Of a DNA stretch of 64,000 bases, positions 8,673-17,238 are shown piece after piece. The notes beneath the pieces are model-generated. The model was not told the origin of the DNA. It was given only the letters and a program-made list of their open reading frames with translations, and searched no databases. This DNA comes from Lysobacterales bacterium. Its GTDB lineage: Bacteria > Pseudomonadota > Gammaproteobacteria > Xanthomonadales > Xanthomonadaceae. Both the position numbers and the translations under genes were made by a program. Each line of letters begins with the position of its first letter. Within the stretch, counting starts at the first letter, position 1. The stretch is taken from positions 372,001 through 436,000 of the forward strand of contig JADKCY010000002.1 in NCBI GenBank assembly GCA_016718605.1, written 5' to 3'.

Positions 8673-10181
8673 TCAGATCGCCTTGCAATGCTTCTCGATA
8701 TATGAGGCATGGGCTGGCATGGCTTGCGCCGAACGATCCAGCACACCCGCCACACTGCGAGCCATCTTGCGGATGTCGTCCAAGGGCATGACGTCAACAA
8801 TGGGATGGTATTGCTCGGGCAAGACATTCTGCCCGGCGAAGACCTGCAGCCAACTCGACTCGGTGAACAGTTCCTCCTGCTCGCGAATGATGCGTCCGGC
8901 ACTGCGGAACAGGTCGATTTTCTGTTGCAAGGTGTCGGGAACGTCAATGCGGCGACGGTCCTGCCAGAACGGCTCGGTACGCTCGGTGGCAAGGTAATGC
9001 AGGATGATGAAATCGCGGCTGCGCTCAAATTCGAACTGGGTCTGACGGTTGTAGGCGTCGATATCGACCGGATTGAAACGGCGGTCGGGGAAGTAGGCCA
9101 GCAGTTTGGAAATACTGGTCTGGATGAAGTGGATGCTGGTCGATTCCAGTGGCTCCAGAAAACCACTGGCCAAGCCGATGGCTACGCAGTTGCGCTGCCA
9201 GAACTTGCGCCGCATGCCGGTGACGAAGCGGATGGGTCGCGGGTCCGCCAACGCCTTGCCATCGAGTTTCGACAACAACAGCGCGCTGGCCTCGTCGTCG
9301 CTGATGTAGTCGCTGCAATAGACCAGTCCATTGCCGATGCGATGCTGCAGGGGAATACGCCACTGCCAGCCCACGTGATGCGCGGTCGAGCGCGTATAAG
9401 GCGTCAATGGCGCGACCGATTCGCAAGGCACGGCCAGCGCCCGATTGGCGGGTAACCAGTGGCTCCAGTCAACATAGCCGGTATGCAGCGCGCGCTCGAT
9501 CAGCAGCCCGCGAAAACCCGAGCAATCGACAAACAACTCACCCTCGATGCGCGGGCCGTTCTGCAACTGCACGGATTCGATGAAACCGTCTTCAGCACGC
9601 AACTGCACGTCGACGATTTTGCCTTCGATTCGCCGCACGCCCTTGGCCTCGGCACGCTTGCGCAGAAACTGCGAGTACAGGCTGGCATCGAAGTGGAAAG
9701 CATGGGTGATATTCGCCAAGGGCGAGTTTTCGATCTTGGCCGAACGCATGAACTTGTTCTGCCGCGCCGCAATCGCGTTGAAGGTGTAGTCATCCAACGG
9801 ACCAACTTCACCCAACGTGCGCAGCTTCAGCCAGTAGTTATAGAACTGCACCATACCCAGATCGCGCCCACCGACACTGCCAAAGGCGTGGTGATAGGCA
9901 TGCCCGATGCGAGTCCAATCCTTGAACTCGATACCGAGCTTGAAGGTGCCCTGTGTGGCACGAAGAAACTCATCCTCGTCAATGCCCATGCCCGCGTTGA
10001 AGCGGCGGATTGGCGGAATCGTCGCCTCCCCAACACCGACGATGCCGATCTCGTCGGACTCGATGAGGGTGACTTCCACCCGACCTGCCAGCATCTCAAT
10101 CAATGCGGTCGCGGTCATCCAGCCGGAGGTACCCCCACCGACAATGACCACTTTGCGAATTGCATCCGGGTGCAGATTCAT
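8673..10181 (-). CDS. Flavin-dependent tryptophan halogenase family protein
   Basis: 502 aa. The FAD-binding motif VVIVGGGTSGWM is at residues 11-22. The lysine expected to form the chloramine intermediate is K81 in TFKLGIEF. The hallmark WxWxIP is WQWRIP at 272-277. All signatures of an active flavin-dependent halogenase are present; the enzyme would need reduced FAD from a separate reductase and halide to chlorinate or brominate an aromatic substrate. Members of this family in TonB/sugar loci of Xanthomonas and Caulobacter relatives have unproven substrates. The start at 10181 is set by GAGGGAG and by the position of the nucleotide motif. It is divergent from the pullulanase-type gene across a 187-bp region that holds a LacI-like palindrome. 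Confidence 0.9.
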   Translation of the reverse strand: MNLHPDAIRKVVIVGGGTSGWMTATALIEMLAGRVEVTLIESDEIGIVGVGEATIPPIRRFNAGMGIDEDEFLRATQGTFKLGIEFKDWTRIGHAYHHAFGSVGGRDLGMVQFYNYWLKLRTLGEVGPLDDYTFNAIAARQNKFMRSAKIENSPLANITHAFHFDASLYSQFLRKRAEAKGVRRIEGKIVDVQLRAEDGFIESVQLQNGPRIEGELFVDCSGFRGLLIERALHTGYVDWSHWLPANRALAVPCESVAPLTPYTRSTAHHVGWQWRIPLQHRIGNGLVYCSDYISDDEASALLLSKLDGKALADPRPIRFVTGMRRKFWQRNCVAIGLASGFLEPLESTSIHFIQTSISKLLAYFPDRRFNPVDIDAYNRQTQFEFERSRDFIILHYLATERTEPFWQDRRRIDVPDTLQQKIDLFRSAGRIIREQEELFTESSWLQVFAGQNVLPEQYHPIVDVMPLDDIRKMARSVAGVLDRSAQAMPAHASYIEKHCKAI

Positions 10182-10284
10182 TGGAACTCCCTCGATTGGC
10201 GCCTCTTCTGACGAAAGCACTGCCTGTCGCGCATGGTAGCGAGTGATCTCACCGGCGCGAATGCCTGCAACGTTTGACGGCGGC

Positions 10285-10297
10285 GAATACGTATGCA
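10285..10297. promoter_or_regulatory. LacI-type operator candidate, copy 1
   Basis: GAATACGTATGCA, with the self-complementary core ATACGTAT and a central CG, as is usual for LacI-family operators. The same 13 bases occur at 17089-17101 in the other divergent promoter region of this locus. Here it sits between the halogenase (start 10181) and the pullulanase-type gene (start 10369). Confidence 0.65.
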
Positions 10298-10368
10298 GTT
10301 TGAGCGACTCCGGCGCACCCTGGCCTGACGGCCTGAGGCTGCTAGCATCTGATTGACATCGCCCTCGG

Positions 10369-13122
10369 ATGCCGCCCATGCGAACCCAGTTGTTGATTCA
10401 GACACTGTACGTGCTGCTGATGACTGTCCTGCCGCTTGCGGCAAGGGCAGAGTCGTTCAGTATCGAAGACTGCAACCGCGCCGAAAGCCACCGTGTGCTG
10501 CAACCGCACACGGTTGGCGGCGAAGCCCGCGCGTTCTGGCTGGATGCGCAACGCATTGTCTGGCCGCATGCATCGGATGCGGGGAGCTACGTCCTGCTGC
10601 GCGATCCTGACCCGCTGCACCAGGATGAGCCACTGCCTGCCGCGACTGAACGGCGCGGGTTGCGCGTCCTTGGCGCCGGTCTGACGGCGACGGACAAGAC
10701 ACGCTTTGGCTGGCTGGAAGCGGGCGTCTTGCTGGAGATTGCACACGAAGGTGATCGGGAACCGCAGCGCTGGTGGCGTGACCCGGTGTGGTTGGTTCAG
10801 GTGGATGCGGAGGATCGGGTACTGGCCTTCACTCGCCTGCAAACGGCAGCCGCGTTGGACGCGCACTTTGCTGCGGCAGAAGCGCTGGACTTCACACCGC
10901 TGCTGAGCGGGCAACTGACCCAATTGCATCTGTGGGCGCCGTCGGCGCGTCAGGTCGGTCTGTGTGTGTATCCCGACGCAAACTCACCATCTGCGCACGT
11001 CTCTGCGGCCGAATTTGACGCGCGATTGGGCGTATGGACGTGGCGGAAAACCCAGAATCTGCGCGGTCAGTACAGCACATGGTTGGTGGACGTCTTCGTG
11101 CCGGCCACAGGCTGGGTACGCAATCGCGTTACCGATCCGTATGCGATCAGTCTGTCCGCCAACGGTCGACGCACGTGGTTGGGTTCACTGCAAGATCCGG
11201 ATACCGTGCCTGCCGGTTGGCAGGACACATCTCGTCCCGCACCCGCAGCCCATGCGGTGGATCAGATCATCTACGAACTGCATGTGCGTGATTTCTCGCG
11301 CGACGATGCTCGAGTGCCCAGCGCACATCGCGGCAGCTATCTGGGCTTCACCCACGCCGACTCGCATGGCATGCGACATCTGCGTGCACTGGCCGACGCT
11401 GGACTAACTGACATCCATTTGCTGCCGGTATTCGACTTTTCCAGCGTGCCGGAAACAGGCTGTGTCACACCGCATGTCGAAGGCTCGGCGGCGGGTGCGG
11501 AATGGCGTAACGCGATCACGACGACCAAGGAAAACGATTGCTTTAACTGGGGCTACGACCCGCAACACTTCGGCGCACCGGAAGGCAGCTATGCGACCGA
11601 TGCAGACAACGGCGCCGCGCGCATTCGCGAGTTCAGAGCGATGATCCAGGCGCTGCATAGGTTGGGCCTGCGCGTTGGCATGGATGTGGTCTACAACCAC
11701 ACCAGCCACGCCGGTCTGCATCCGCAGTCCGTGCTGGATCGGATCGTGCCGAGCTACTACCACCGCCTGGATGCCGATGGCGCGATCACGCGTTCGACCT
11801 GCTGCGAGAACACCGCCACCGAGCATCGCATGATGGCCAAACTGATGATCGATACCGCGATCCGCTGGGTGCGCGATTACCGCATCGACGGCTTCCGTTT
11901 CGACCTGATGGGCCATCAGCCACGCGATGCGATGCTGCGCCTGCAGTCCGCGGTCGACCGCGCCGCCGGACGCCCAATCGCCCTGCTCGGCGAAGGTTGG
12001 AACTTCGGCGAAGTCGCCGATGGCGTGCGCTTCGTGCAAGCGTCGCAGCGCAGCCTGAATGGCACCGGCATCGCCACGTTCAGTGATCGCGCTCGCGATG
12101 CCGTTCGCGGTGGCGGTTGCTGTGACGACGGTCGCGACCTGATTCGGAAACAAGGTTGGGTCAACGGATTGTTCTACGCGCAGAACTCCGAAGCACAGGG
12201 CAAGGGAACTCTGGCCGAACTACAACAGGCGGCAACCTTGCTGCGCATTGGCATGACCGGCTCACTACGCAGCATGCCGATTGCCAAAGCGGATGGCGGC
12301 GCGTTACTGGCCGAGCAAATCAACTACGCCGGTCAACCGGCTGGCTATGTCGACGAACCCGGTGAAGTAGTCAATTATGTCGAGAACCATGACAATCCGA
12401 CCTTGTTCGACATCAACGTTTTGAAGCTGCCGTTGGATACGCCTGCCAGCGAACGCGCAAGGGTGCAACTTCTGGCGCTGGCAACCGTGGCTTTCAGTCA
12501 GGGCATCGCCTATTTCCACGCGGGTGGTGAACTGCTGCGCAGCAAGTCGCTAGACCGCAACAGCTTCAATTCCGGCGATGCTTTCAATCACTTGGACTGG
12601 ACCGCGCAACGCAACGGATTCGGCATCGGGCTGCCGCCAAACGAAGGCAATCACGCGCTGGAGCCAATGCTGGCAAGGCGTCTGCAAGACCCCGCCCTGC
12701 AGCCCAGCCCAGAGGACATCGCATGGACCCGCGACGCGTTCCTCGACTTGCTGCGGATTCGCGCCAGCACGCCCGCCTTGCGTCTGCGCAGCGCCGAGGA
12801 AATTCGGCGCCGCGTGCATTTCCCGCGCACTGCGACGGCGCTTCCGCCCACCGTCATGCTGATTGGCATCCACGGCGACACGACGCTGGCCGTGGAATCG
12901 AGTGATGTCCTGATCACCCTCAATGCCGATAGCAACGCAGTCACGCTGAAATTGCCCGAGGAACGTGATCGCGACTGGCAATTGCATCCAGTGCTTGGCG
13001 CTGACCGTGCGACAGATCGTCGAATCCGCTCTGCCGCTTGGCGTAGCTCGACAGGACGTTTGCGGATTCCGCCTCGCACGGCACTGGTGTGGATCGCAGC
13101 GGCGGCAACTAGCCCTCACTGA
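10369..13122 (+). CDS. Secreted pullulanase-type alpha-1,6-glucosidase (GH13)
   Basis: 917 aa. A signal peptide (LLIQTLYVLLMTVLPLAARA) is followed by N-terminal CBM48/PUD-like beta domains (about residues 30-300; GQLTQLHLWAPSARQVGLCV) and a GH13 barrel. The four conserved regions are DVVYNHTS (about 439), GFRFDLMGH (about 507, nucleophile Asp), LLGEGWNFG (about 538, acid/base Glu) and YVENHDN (about 669). FNWGYDP matches the pullulanase YNWGYDP motif. It should hydrolyse alpha-1,6 branch points in pullulan, limit dextrins or glycogen outside the cytoplasm. A start nine bases later (10378) is possible. With the alpha-amylase and MFS carrier it forms the degradation and uptake part of the locus, and control by the neighbouring LacI protein is likely. 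Confidence 0.9.
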   Translation: MPPMRTQLLIQTLYVLLMTVLPLAARAESFSIEDCNRAESHRVLQPHTVGGEARAFWLDAQRIVWPHASDAGSYVLLRDPDPLHQDEPLPAATERRGLRVLGAGLTATDKTRFGWLEAGVLLEIAHEGDREPQRWWRDPVWLVQVDAEDRVLAFTRLQTAAALDAHFAAAEALDFTPLLSGQLTQLHLWAPSARQVGLCVYPDANSPSAHVSAAEFDARLGVWTWRKTQNLRGQYSTWLVDVFVPATGWVRNRVTDPYAISLSANGRRTWLGSLQDPDTVPAGWQDTSRPAPAAHAVDQIIYELHVRDFSRDDARVPSAHRGSYLGFTHADSHGMRHLRALADAGLTDIHLLPVFDFSSVPETGCVTPHVEGSAAGAEWRNAITTTKENDCFNWGYDPQHFGAPEGSYATDADNGAARIREFRAMIQALHRLGLRVGMDVVYNHTSHAGLHPQSVLDRIVPSYYHRLDADGAITRSTCCENTATEHRMMAKLMIDTAIRWVRDYRIDGFRFDLMGHQPRDAMLRLQSAVDRAAGRPIALLGEGWNFGEVADGVRFVQASQRSLNGTGIATFSDRARDAVRGGGCCDDGRDLIRKQGWVNGLFYAQNSEAQGKGTLAELQQAATLLRIGMTGSLRSMPIAKADGGALLAEQINYAGQPAGYVDEPGEVVNYVENHDNPTLFDINVLKLPLDTPASERARVQLLALATVAFSQGIAYFHAGGELLRSKSLDRNSFNSGDAFNHLDWTAQRNGFGIGLPPNEGNHALEPMLARRLQDPALQPSPEDIAWTRDAFLDLLRIRASTPALRLRSAEEIRRRVHFPRTATALPPTVMLIGIHGDTTLAVESSDVLITLNADSNAVTLKLPEERDRDWQLHPVLGADRATDRRIRSAAWRSSTGRLRIPPRTALVWIAAAATSPH

Positions 13123-13286
13123 AGTGGCTTCGACAAGCACGCTACGGCGTGCCACGGCAAAAACCCGCGCAGGGACTCTTGGCGTTTCGCTCGCGTGGTT
13201 GGCGCAAAACCGGAACACGGGCTGCGGAGCGCAGCTTGGCCGTGCGACCAAGCGACAACACTTCACGGCGTCGCTTGAATGGCAGG

Positions 13287-14963
13287 TCATTCAAAACCAT
13301 CAGCAAACAACTGCCCTGGTGCAGCAATTGTGAATCGCCCGCCGACTGCTTGGCCCGCGTGCCACGCGCTATCCACGGCGATCACCCGCCAGTCGTAACT
13401 GCCCACCGGCAGGTCCAGCACACGCCATGCCCGCTGCGTACCCAATTCACCCGGTTGTGGCAGACGCGCGCTTGTCAGTGGCGTGCCATCGGCGCGCCGC
13501 AGTTCCAGATCGTAGGTCAGCGCAATGGCTGCCGTGTGATCATCTTCCGCCATCTGCCATGACATCAGAACGCTATCGGCATCAACCAGCGCCAATGGCG
13601 AAAGCACCGCAGACGGGGCGGCATTGGTGGTAGCGGTGTCGTTGCGGAACAACTGGATTTTGGTTTCGATCAGTCCATTGCCATTCGGCACCGGATAGCC
13701 ACCTGCCACCAAGTAGTCCAGGTCACCGTCCCCGTCCAGATCAAACCAAGTAAATGCGCCACCACTGCCAATGGAGGATTGCGGCGCTGGCAGTTCGATA
13801 TCCAACGCCGTCATCGCGCCGCCGCCGTCGTTCGCGTAGATCAGCGACCTGCCAACAATTTCGCTGTCACCGACATAGCTGCCCGTAGCAAGCAGATCGA
13901 CATCACCATCGGAATCAAAATCGGCCCAACTGGCGGCGTGGATATCCAGCCAGGGAACGGGAGGAGCGGGCACTGTCGCCTGCGCATAGCCACCACCCAG
14001 TTGCGCCGTATGGGTCCGAATGACCGTGCTGTAATTGCCATCAGGATCGCGCACATTGCCTGCAACAAGGATGTCGGTCATGCCATCCGCATTGATATCA
14101 CCCCAATCCGCCAGACCGTGCTGAATCTCAACCGGCAGCAACTCACTGCCGACGAAGCCATCGAGGTCATTACGATAGCGCCGCACGTAAGCGGTTTCGT
14201 AGTATGGATCCACGTTGGCAACCATCAGATCCAGATCACCATCATTGTCGTCGTCGATCCAACGCGTTTGGACGCTCACACCAACATCGAAGCCGGTTCG
14301 AACCTCGGTGAACAACCATCCACCCAGCCCATTCGAGCCATCGTTGCGCATCAATACCGAGTCAAAGGCCGGAAACGCATCACCTTCCGTGGTTGGAAGA
14401 AAGACATCCAGATCACCGTCATTGTCGGCATCTGCCCAAGTGATCGAACGCAGGTCGTAGGCACCCGAATAGGAAGAGTCTTCCACATAGCCAGGAAACG
14501 GCAGCCCACTATCGATCAGCAGACCGGCGTCGTTCCGATACAACTGCGTTAGCCCCTCAGAGCCGACCAAGAGATCATGGTCACCGTCACCGTCGTAATC
14601 GCCCCAGGCAAGGTCGGAGCCGCCTGAGTAAAGCTCGCCCAGCGGCAGCGGTTGCGGACTGAACTGCCAGCGTCCGTCCTGACCCAGACCATCATTGCGC
14701 AGCACGAGCAAGGCCTCTTCCGCTGAGACGTTGTAAACGACGCTGTAGCCCAGAACGGCGAGATCTAGGTCACCATCGCCATCAACATCGCCAGGCGCCA
14801 ACGAGGTGACCCAGAAATCGCTTTCCTCGGGCGTACTGAAGTAACCGTCATTGACCGGAGTCACTTCGTTGAAGTTCGGCAGCGCGGGCACTTGTTCGGC
14901 AAAACACAGTGCACCGGCACAAACCATCGCAACTGACAAGGACAAGACGGTTTTCATTGCCAT
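13287..14963 (-). CDS. Secreted FG-GAP/VCBS repeat protein with DGFE tail
   Basis: 558 aa. Signal peptide MAMKTVLSLSVAMVCAGALC. Seven calcium-binding FG-GAP style repeats are seen, each with a DxDxDGDxD loop: DVDGDGDLD, DYDGDGDHD, DADNDGDLD, DDDNDGDLD, DINADGMTD, DFDSDGDVD and DLDGDGDLD. They would form a seven-bladed beta-propeller (inference). The last 100 residues are an FnIII-like module, and the protein ends in QLFADGFE. The start is either the ATG at 14963 or the MKT two codons later; GGAG lies just upstream. It is embedded in the alpha-glucan locus on the opposite strand, between the pullulanase and the LacI gene. Role unknown; extracellular binding is plausible. Confidence 0.88.
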   Translation of the reverse strand: MAMKTVLSLSVAMVCAGALCFAEQVPALPNFNEVTPVNDGYFSTPEESDFWVTSLAPGDVDGDGDLDLAVLGYSVVYNVSAEEALLVLRNDGLGQDGRWQFSPQPLPLGELYSGGSDLAWGDYDGDGDHDLLVGSEGLTQLYRNDAGLLIDSGLPFPGYVEDSSYSGAYDLRSITWADADNDGDLDVFLPTTEGDAFPAFDSVLMRNDGSNGLGGWLFTEVRTGFDVGVSVQTRWIDDDNDGDLDLMVANVDPYYETAYVRRYRNDLDGFVGSELLPVEIQHGLADWGDINADGMTDILVAGNVRDPDGNYSTVIRTHTAQLGGGYAQATVPAPPVPWLDIHAASWADFDSDGDVDLLATGSYVGDSEIVGRSLIYANDGGGAMTALDIELPAPQSSIGSGGAFTWFDLDGDGDLDYLVAGGYPVPNGNGLIETKIQLFRNDTATTNAAPSAVLSPLALVDADSVLMSWQMAEDDHTAAIALTYDLELRRADGTPLTSARLPQPGELGTQRAWRVLDLPVGSYDWRVIAVDSAWHAGQAVGGRFTIAAPGQLFADGFE

Positions 14964-15121
14964 GGGCTCCAGACGCTGCTTCAGGGGCGCAATTCAACGC
15001 CATTCGCCCCCGCCCGCCTATCCGGAAAACCCCTCAGCGCCGGTCAGCCAATCTCGTGGCGCTACGCATTCGTGTGCTGGCTTGCGAGAATGACGCTGCG
15101 CCCAACCGTGAGACAGACCCC

Positions 15122-16156
15122 GTGGCCAAAGGCAAAGTCACTTCCTTCGACATCGCACATCTGGCCGGTGTCTCGCAACCCACAGTGTCGCGCGCGCTGC
15201 GCGATAGCCCTTTGGTCAACGAGACGACACGGCGCAAGGTACAGGCCATTGCCGCCAAGCTGAACTACAAGGTCGACAAGAATGCTTCCAATCTGCGCTG
15301 CCAGCACTCCGAAACACTGGCGCTACTGTTGTTTGAAGACGAGAACATCGATGACTCGCTGATCAATCCATTTTTCCACGCCATGCTGGCTTCGATCACC
15401 CGCGCGTGTGCGGCGCGTGGCTACGATTTACTGATCTCCTTCCAGCACATGAGTCAGGACTGGCACGCCGAATTTGAAGACAGCAAGAAGGCCGATGGCT
15501 TGATTTTGCTTGGCTACGGCGACTACGAAGCCTATCGCGCGCGACTGGAACAGCTGGTTGCACAGGGCACGCGATTCGTGCGTTGGGGTGCGGTGGTCGA
15601 AGGTCAACCCGGTGTTTCCATCGGCAGTGACAACGCGCAGGGCGGCTATGAAGCAACGCGACATCTGCTGGCGCAAGGTCGCCAGCAGATCGCGTGGTTG
15701 GGCGATGCCTCACGTCACTACCCGGAGTTTCAAGCACGCTTTCGTGGCTACCAGAAGGCGCTGCGAGAAGCTCAACTGACCGCAATGCCGTCGTTGCGTG
15801 TGACCGCCCTTTCCTCGGAGAGCGATGGCCGTACGGCCATGGAAACCTTGCTGAACCGAGGCGAGTCATTTGATGCGGTTTTTGCTGCCTCCGATCTGAT
15901 TGCGATTGGCGCGATGCAGGTCCTTTCCGAACGCGGACTGCGCGTGCCAGAAGACGTTGCAGTGGTCGGTTTCGACGATATTCCGATGGCCCGTCACGCA
16001 CGCCCCGCACTCTCCACGGTTGCGCAAGATACGCGGCTGGCAGGGCAGATTCTGGTCGATACGCTGATTGACCAAATCCACGGCAAAGAGACCCCCAGCC
16101 AACGTTTGCCCGTCAAGCTCGCGCTGCGCCAAAGCTCAGGGACAACCGCGAACTGA
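15122..16156 (+). CDS. LacI-family transcriptional regulator of the alpha-glucan locus
   Basis: 344 aa. The N-terminal LacI helix-turn-helix is complete (VTSFDIAHLAGVSQPTVSRA), followed by the hinge LNYKVDKNASNLR and a periplasmic-binding-protein fold effector domain (DAVFAASDLIAIGAMQVL, EDVAVVGFDDIPMARHARP). The start is taken as the GTG at 15122 because it gives the normal length before the HTH; the frame is open upstream but contains no convincing start. The likely role is repression of sugar genes until maltose or an oligosaccharide binds. Candidate operators are the two identical palindromes at 10285 and 17089. It meets the dienelactone hydrolase gene tail to tail with no gap. A weaker TACGCATTC element at 15063-15071 might serve autoregulation. 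Confidence 0.9.
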   Translation: MAKGKVTSFDIAHLAGVSQPTVSRALRDSPLVNETTRRKVQAIAAKLNYKVDKNASNLRCQHSETLALLLFEDENIDDSLINPFFHAMLASITRACAARGYDLLISFQHMSQDWHAEFEDSKKADGLILLGYGDYEAYRARLEQLVAQGTRFVRWGAVVEGQPGVSIGSDNAQGGYEATRHLLAQGRQQIAWLGDASRHYPEFQARFRGYQKALREAQLTAMPSLRVTALSSESDGRTAMETLLNRGESFDAVFAASDLIAIGAMQVLSERGLRVPEDVAVVGFDDIPMARHARPALSTVAQDTRLAGQILVDTLIDQIHGKETPSQRLPVKLALRQSSGTTAN

Positions 16157-16951
16157 TCAGTCCACAGGTGCGGCGTCGAAATGCTCCTGCAGCCAGCTCT
16201 GCATAGACGCAAATGCACGCTTGGCTGCACGCGGGTGATACTGGCAACCCGGCCCAGCGTTGGCATCGAACTCGGCAAAGCAGTGCACGGCACCGGCCAG
16301 GTTGGTGAACTGCCAGTCCGCACCGGAAGAGGACATCTCCTGCTGGAAAGCGCTGATGTCTTCGGCGCTGACATAGCGATCCTCTGCGCCGTTCAATACC
16401 AGAATCGCGCTATGTGTTGCGCCGGCGACAGCGGGTGACGTCGTGGACAGCCCGCCGTGAAAGGACACCACGGCATCCAGATCGCTGCGCCCACTGCGCG
16501 CCAGCTCGAGCACCGTCGAGCCGCCAAAACAGAACCCCGCGGCAGCCAATCGCGTGCTGTCCACGCCGGTATCGACCTGAGCAATCAACTGATCAAGCGC
16601 TGCACCTGCCCGCGAACGCAGCAATGCGCGATCCGCATACATTGATTTGGCCGCCGCACTGGCGTCATCCGCATCTTGTGGACGCATGTCGACGCCATAC
16701 ACATCCGCCACCAGCACGACATAACCCATCTGCGCCAACTGCCGCGCCTTCGACACGGCTGACTCGTTGACACCCATCCAGTTGGGCACCATCAACAGGC
16801 CGGGCAAGCCCTTCTGGGCATCGTCATACACCAACACACCTTCAAACTGCGTTTGCTGGTGCGTCCAAGCCAGCGGCCGGGACTGCATTGCAGCGTGAAG
16901 CGGCGCATTCAGTAGCCCACCCAACAGCAATATCCAACAGCCTCTGTGCAT
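16157..16951 (-). CDS. Exported dienelactone hydrolase family protein
   Basis: 264 aa. Signal peptide CWILLLGGLLNAPLHAAMQ. The alpha/beta-hydrolase nucleophile elbow is GFCFGGS (Cys as in dienelactone hydrolases), with Asp in NGAEDRYV and His in GAVHCFAE completing the Cys-Asp-His triad. The oxyanion-side segment PNWMGVNESAVSKARQLA is also typical. The reaction is hydrolysis of an ester or lactone, true substrate unknown; many members called dienelactone hydrolase do not act on dienelactone. The ATG at 16951 is chosen for its AGGAGA site and because the signal peptide begins there. It is divergent from the MFS carrier across a 287-bp region holding a LacI-like operator. Confidence 0.85.
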   Translation of the reverse strand: MHRGCWILLLGGLLNAPLHAAMQSRPLAWTHQQTQFEGVLVYDDAQKGLPGLLMVPNWMGVNESAVSKARQLAQMGYVVLVADVYGVDMRPQDADDASAAAKSMYADRALLRSRAGAALDQLIAQVDTGVDSTRLAAAGFCFGGSTVLELARSGRSDLDAVVSFHGGLSTTSPAVAGATHSAILVLNGAEDRYVSAEDISAFQQEMSSSGADWQFTNLAGAVHCFAEFDANAGPGCQYHPRAAKRAFASMQSWLQEHFDAAPVD

Positions 16952-17086
16952 GAGCGTCTCCTGATCGTGAACCACAATTTGTGAGCATACTCGCAGGTGC
17001 TGTCGCACCAAGGTGAGGATCACGACGCAAGATGCACCAGTCGGGTTGATCCACTGAAACCCAGGTCAGGTCATCAACGCCATCAC

Positions 17087-17102
17087 GTGAATACGTATGC
17101 AC
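17087..17102. promoter_or_regulatory. LacI-type operator candidate, copy 2
   Basis: GTGAATACGTATGCAC is a 16-bp near-palindrome with one mismatched pair (14 of 16 bases symmetric) centred on CG. It shares GAATACGTATGCA exactly with the site at 10285. It lies 137 bases upstream of the MFS start and 136 bases upstream of the dienelactone hydrolase start. Confidence 0.65.
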
Positions 17103-17238
17103 CTTGGTTGTCGGGTTTGCACGATGCCGCCTACGCTTGCGCCACGTGCGCAGGTTGCCCATGAGTCGTCGCCTAGAAGCGATGCGCGGTGTGCCATGAC
17201 GGGTACGCTGCGGGCCGGTGTTCATCAAGGGAGAGGAT

